64,000 bases of DNA, from assembly GCA_002422865.1 (NCBI GenBank), contig DITN01000075.1, forward strand, positions 1 to 64,000, in the 5' to 3' direction. The translations under genes and the position numbers were made by a program. The DNA comes from Bacteroidetes bacterium UBA6183. GTDB lineage: Bacteria > Bacteroidota > Bacteroidia > UKL13-3. A model generated the notes under the pieces. The model was not told where the DNA came from. It made no database searches and worked only from the letters and a program-made list of their open reading frames with translations. This document shows, piece after piece, positions 61,000 through 64,000 of the stretch (positions within the stretch are counted from its first letter, which is position 1; each line of letters opens with the position of its first letter).

Positions 61000-61456
61000 C
61001 TGAACTGTGTTTCGAAATGGGAGAGACCAACTACGAATTAAATATCGAATGATGAACTTTGAATACTGAACCCCGAAGTGTTGGTATACTCTAACAAGAA
61101 GCTTTATTTAATTAAGAATAAACAACTGAAATTAAATTGTTTAAGCATCAGCCACTTCGAGCCTTTGGCACAGACCATAGCGTCTGTAGTGTCCCGATTT
61201 CATATCGGGACGTATCGAGAAGGGATTGTTAAAGTTAAACTCCTTTCATAAATTCCCCTCTCGATACACGCTCCAACGCAAAATCAACCCAAAGCGCACT
61301 CGAGGCGGCTGTTACTTTGCGAAGCAAACTCTTCCGACCTTTCGGAATCTCAGAAGCGGTAGACTATACTCTCAAAAAAACTCTGCGAAAAACTCCTTTA
61401 ACTCTGCGGTAAAAAAGAAAAATGCAGAGGTGCTTTGCAAAGTCTTTCGAAGATTA
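61000..61456. repeat. Long non-coding repeat, copy C
   Basis: A near-identical repeat of copy A over most of its length, with a 27-bp insertion (around 61157-61183) containing CAGACC...GTCTG and a small insertion CCGACCTTTCGG at about 61334. Confidence 0.85.
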
Positions 61457-61504
61457 TTGATGTTAACTCATTCCTATTTTAGCTCCGTTGAACTTCGTTT
61501 CTAA

Positions 61505-61569
61505 ATAATTCCTGTTCTCGATACTCGCACTAACGCAAAACCCAACCCAAGGCGAACTCGAACAGGCTA
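61505..61569. repeat. Repeat fragment, copy D, reaching the hipA stop codon
   Basis: CTCGATACTCGCACTAACGC to ACTCGAACAGGCTAT is a diverged match to the middle of copies A-C (CTCGATACACGCTCCAACGC ... ACTCGAGGCGGCTGTT). It ends at 61569, where the hipA stop codon (61567-61569) lies. Confidence 0.65.
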
Positions 61570-62874
61570 TCCTCTTATCAACCAAAACGTTTTTGCAATA
61601 CTGTTTCGTAGTTTGGTATCCACATCAACTGCTTTGGCAAAGGTGTTCCATTGGGCTACCGTATCGTTTATTTCATCAATAATTACAGCTGCCTTTTTGC
61701 TGGATATTAAGTCACCAATGGTTAATAAATCGGCACGGGTAATGTCTTTTCGTTTATTGTTTATGCTTAACGCATGTTGGCTTACCCATTCGCTTCCCGG
61801 GCGGTAGGCATGGCAAACATCATACGCAGGAGCGAGCTCCCAAGCTTGGTCCTTTTTTAACCTAAATGCAAAATTTTTGGTGTGGTCATCGCAATTGCGT
61901 GCAATTACATTAAACACCATTCGCCTGTACATTTGCTCCATGTCTTGGTAAGTTAATTTCAACTCGCGCATGGTTTGAAACAACTGCTCGTAACTAAAGC
62001 TGTTTACCAAGTTAAAATCAATATGTTTCATGGCACAAAAGGTTTGTATGTGGTGTTTGGTGTCGCTGCCTTCGCGGTCAAAACGTTTGGTCATAAAATG
62101 TGCACGGCCATTTTCTTCCAATAACCTGGAGGGCATCATGGTAATACCGCAAGCTGTGGCCATGTGGTAATAAGCCATTTCTACACGGCCATAACCTTTA
62201 CTGGAACCAAGTTGCACATCACTTACTCCATCCAACTTAATTAACCAATGCTCAAAACCTTTAGGAGCGTTGGTTTGCCCCGATTTTACTTCGCCTGTTT
62301 TTTCGTTGTAGGCAATCACCGCTTTTGGTCGCGCACCACCTGCCGAAGTACCAATTTTTAAAATATCCAAAATGGCTTTTTCTTCTTCATGCTGCAAGTT
62401 AGTGCTAAAAGAAGCTCTGCTTGATAATACTTTTTGGGCAATATCAACCAAACTATTTACCTCAAGCACAAAAGCCTTTTGGTTGTCTTTTAGGGTACTG
62501 GGTTCAAATGTTAAAGCACCCATACCGCGGCTGCCAATAAAACACAACATCTCCACGGGGTTCATGTCATCTTGTGGTCGGCCTTGTTGTGCCAGCCAAA
62601 TATTTATCAGTTGGTTTCCGTATTTGTCGGGTAACACATCAGCCAGCAAACCCGGTAAACCTTTAAAGGTATCGAAGTTCGCATTTTTGTTGCTGCGTAA
62701 TTCCGGAAAACTCCAAATTTTGCGAGCGGTGGTAATGGGCATTTTTAGCGGAGCTAAATCCCAGTTTAGTTTTTTAAACTTACTGTCGTATTCAAACCCT
62801 GCAATGCCTGTTTTTTCGTCCCAAGCCACAGCGCCTACCAGCTCATCCCATATTTTTACAAATGCAGTATTCAT
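61567..62874 (-). CDS. hipA: HipA-family toxin (Ser/Thr kinase)
   Basis: 435 residues. HipA N-terminal domain (about 1-110, VKIWDELVGAVAWDEKTGIAGFEYD), then the kinase: IGTSAGGARPKAVIAYN (Gly-rich loop carrying the autophosphorylatable Ser in known HipA proteins), VEMAYYHMATACGI, FMTKRFDREG, the catalytic motif VIARNCDDHTKNFAF (N-x-D-D-H-x-K-N) and ELAPAYDVCHAY (metal-binding Asp). All key residues are present, so an active kinase is likely; known HipA toxins phosphorylate glutamyl-tRNA synthetase. It starts 8 bp after hipB. Confidence 0.93.
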   Translation of the reverse strand: MNTAFVKIWDELVGAVAWDEKTGIAGFEYDSKFKKLNWDLAPLKMPITTARKIWSFPELRSNKNANFDTFKGLPGLLADVLPDKYGNQLINIWLAQQGRPQDDMNPVEMLCFIGSRGMGALTFEPSTLKDNQKAFVLEVNSLVDIAQKVLSSRASFSTNLQHEEEKAILDILKIGTSAGGARPKAVIAYNEKTGEVKSGQTNAPKGFEHWLIKLDGVSDVQLGSSKGYGRVEMAYYHMATACGITMMPSRLLEENGRAHFMTKRFDREGSDTKHHIQTFCAMKHIDFNLVNSFSYEQLFQTMRELKLTYQDMEQMYRRMVFNVIARNCDDHTKNFAFRLKKDQAWELAPAYDVCHAYRPGSEWVSQHALSINNKRKDITRADLLTIGDLISSKKAAVIIDEINDTVAQWNTFAKAVDVDTKLRNSIAKTFWLIRG

Positions 62875-62882
62875 GTGTTTGG

Positions 62883-63200
62883 TTATTTGCCACTGGCTCT
62901 TTTACGTTTGTATTTTTCTTGTTTGGCCAATAATAAAGGACTAACAAGTTCTTGTATGGTAAAATGCTCTAGGAAATGCAGTTGATCTAAAACACGCAAC
63001 ACCTGAATAAACGTAGCAAGGGTTACCGTTTCACCACGCTCTAACAAACTAAGTGTAGAGCGGCTAATACCGGCAGCCTTGGCCAAAACATCTTGGGTTT
63101 TGTTTTGGGCTACACGTTGGTGTTTAATAAAGTTGCCTATCTGTAGGGCAATGGCTTTATCGCTCATTGCATTCCATGTATTGTATGATAAATCAGTCAT
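62883..63200 (-). CDS. hipB: HipB-like antitoxin and repressor
   Basis: 105 residues. Xre helix-turn-helix at about 20-75 (IGNFIKHQRVAQNKTQDVLAKAAGISRSTLSLLERGETVTLATFIQVLRVL). A basic C-terminal tail (LLAKQEKYKRKRASGK) follows. It neutralises HipA and represses its own operon. The upstream DNA holds a perfect 22-bp palindrome and two half-sites with the same ATGAATGAT sequence. Start at the first ATG after the predicted promoter. Confidence 0.93.
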   Translation of the reverse strand: MTDLSYNTWNAMSDKAIALQIGNFIKHQRVAQNKTQDVLAKAAGISRSTLSLLERGETVTLATFIQVLRVLDQLHFLEHFTIQELVSPLLLAKQEKYKRKRASGK

Positions 63201-63221
63201 ATTGTTAGTTTTTTATCGTTA

Positions 63222-63332
63222 ATGAATGATATCCAATACAAATGTACTACTTATTTTTGCATTTCAAACAATGCATTATAAATCATTCATAATTTATTTT
63301 ATTTGTCTTTAATGAATGATATATCATTCATT
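63222..63332. promoter_or_regulatory. HipB operator sites
   Basis: AATGAATGATATATCATTCATT (63311-63332) is a perfect 22-bp palindrome. Half-sites ATGAATGAT (63222-63230) and ATCATTCAT (63282-63290) flank the hipB promoter. Repeated half-sites around a toxin-antitoxin promoter fit binding by the HipB dimer. Confidence 0.82.
63239..63267 (-). promoter_or_regulatory. Promoter of hipBA
   Basis: Minus strand TTG (63267-63265), 18 bp, TACATTTG (63246-63239). Its start site is next to operator half-site 63222-63230. Confidence 0.7.
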
Positions 63333-63638
63333 TTTATTGTATTTTTATAGCAATGGCCTGTTTAATCCAATGCATCAATAGATGTTTTGCGAAACCGCAC
63401 CACTAAGATTTAAATAAGAAAACATTTGCTTGTGATAAAGCATAGCGGCTGAGTTTGTGAAGTGTTAGATTATTGGCATATGCAAAAAGCTAACAAATGT
63501 CATAAAATTTGCGCACCGCTATTTAAACCATCTAATTGTTTGTATGTTATCTATTTGAGCGTTTTTAAAGGTTCCGTTTAGAAATAGTTTAAATAACATG
63601 ATGTGGATTAGTGGGGTAGGATTAATCTATCGGAATAA
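63333..63638. other. Intergenic region before sdhC
   Basis: About 300 bp with no convincing gene, terminator or repeat. It separates the divergent hipBA and sdh genes. Confidence 0.5.
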
Positions 63639-63646
63639 TAAATTTG
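63639..63646 (+). promoter_or_regulatory. Possible -7 element of sdhC
   Basis: TAAATTTG fits TAnnTTTG 32 nt before ATG 63679. No TTG at the usual distance upstream. Confidence 0.4.
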
Positions 63647-63678
63647 CGCTAAAATTAAACTAACGTACTACAACTATT

Positions 63679-64000
63679 ATGAATTGGTTTACCAAAATGT
63701 TCTCATCATCAATCGGGCAAAAGTTAATTGTAGCTTTAACCGGTTTGTTTTTATGCACGTTTTTAATTGTGCATGCCATGGGCAATCTAGCCTTATTTAA
63801 ATCCGACAACGGTATGTCGTTTAACTTGTATACCGTGTTTATGACCACCAATCCTTTAATTAAAACAGTATCGTACTTGTTGTACGCAAGTATCATTTTC
63901 CACGCTTTAAAAGGTTTGCATTTGGTTTACAAAAACCGCCAAGCCCGTCCGGTACAATACGGAATGGTTAACGGTAAAGCCAATAGCCATTGGACAAGCC
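63679..64000 (+). CDS. sdhC: Succinate dehydrogenase cytochrome b subunit (N-terminal part)
   Basis: 107 complete codons before the window edge. MNWFTKMFSSSIGQKLIVAL, TGLFLCTFLIVHAMGNLALF and YASIIFHALKGLHLVYKN match the b558-type SdhC/FrdC of Bacteroidota: two transmembrane helices, with His in LIVHAMGN and FHALKGLH as likely heme b ligands. This subunit anchors the succinate dehydrogenase/fumarate reductase and passes electrons to menaquinone. sdhA and sdhB would be expected downstream. Confidence 0.92.
   Translation, partial: MNWFTKMFSSSIGQKLIVALTGLFLCTFLIVHAMGNLALFKSDNGMSFNLYTVFMTTNPLIKTVSYLLYASIIFHALKGLHLVYKNRQARPVQYGMVNGKANSHWTS

Noticed and set aside
60203..61504. Several 80-119-codon open frames (60203-60562, 60414-60665, 60668-61003, 61226-61504)
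   Set aside because: They lie in copies of a non-coding repeat, use different frames in different copies and show no protein motif.
63660..63896. 78-codon minus-strand frame at the right edge
   Set aside because: Antisense to sdhC, which has clear family motifs.

Overview
The window comes from an AT-rich member of the Bacteroidota. The evidence is a PorQ type IX secretion protein, a PorE-like OmpA protein, a fused CcoN-CcoO cbb3 oxidase subunit, several Bacteroidota-only small families (DUF4296, DUF4920, DUF6452, DUF6728 and DUF6913 types, assigned from memory of the families), the absence of clear Shine-Dalgarno sequences, and repeated promoters of the form TTG-N17..19-TAnnTTTG. Order and genus cannot be fixed from sequence reading alone.

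Layout. 1-10.5 kb: housekeeping genes, mostly on the minus strand (nth end, dps, a frameshifted DUF4920-type lipoprotein gene, kdsA, two GNATs, a PD-(D/E)XK-like protein, kdsD, a PorE-like OmpA protein, queE, folD). 10.8-19.8 kb: a plus-strand cbb3 oxidase operon (Rrf2 regulator, ccoI, ccoS, ccoNO, ccoQ, ccoP, ccoG, ccoH, SafE-like protein), followed by a porin. 21-25.9 kb: GNAT, yebC and two tandem Wzi/RemB-like outer-membrane proteins. 25.9-32.3 kb: ligA, a DUF6913-like gene, dapA, cmk, porQ, a zinc metallopeptidase and a DUF6728-like small protein. 32.4-36.9 kb: mntR with an mntH-USP fusion, an Xre-RES toxin-antitoxin pair, a YkgJ-type protein and ogt. 37.5-41.6 kb: a MarR-controlled pirin/YceI/nitroreductase/DsbA-like cluster. 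41.6-49.8 kb: a DUF6048/DUF6452-like pair and a TetR-controlled RND efflux operon. 50-54.8 kb: pepT, yggS, a DUF4296 lipoprotein and mutS2. 54.9-63.3 kb: an accessory region with unrecognised lipoprotein/secreted genes, a complete retron-type defence locus, a multi-copy non-coding repeat and a hipBA toxin-antitoxin pair. The window ends inside sdhC.

The main discovery candidate is the retron at 57.4-59.8 kb. A phosphoribosyltransferase-like gene and a winged-helix gene overlap by 4 nt. They are followed by a strongly folded 180-nt non-coding segment closed by a perfect 10-bp a1/a2 inverted repeat. That repeat ends one base before the start codon of a reverse transcriptase carrying YADD, an NxxxH region-X motif and a VTG region-Y motif. 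I know of no described element that this one is; novelty would need a database search. Other points of interest are a -1 slippery heptamer splitting a lipoprotein gene, apparently leaderless mRNAs for mntR and marR, operators placed over promoters for marR/pirin, tetR and hipBA, and structured repeats in intergenic DNA.
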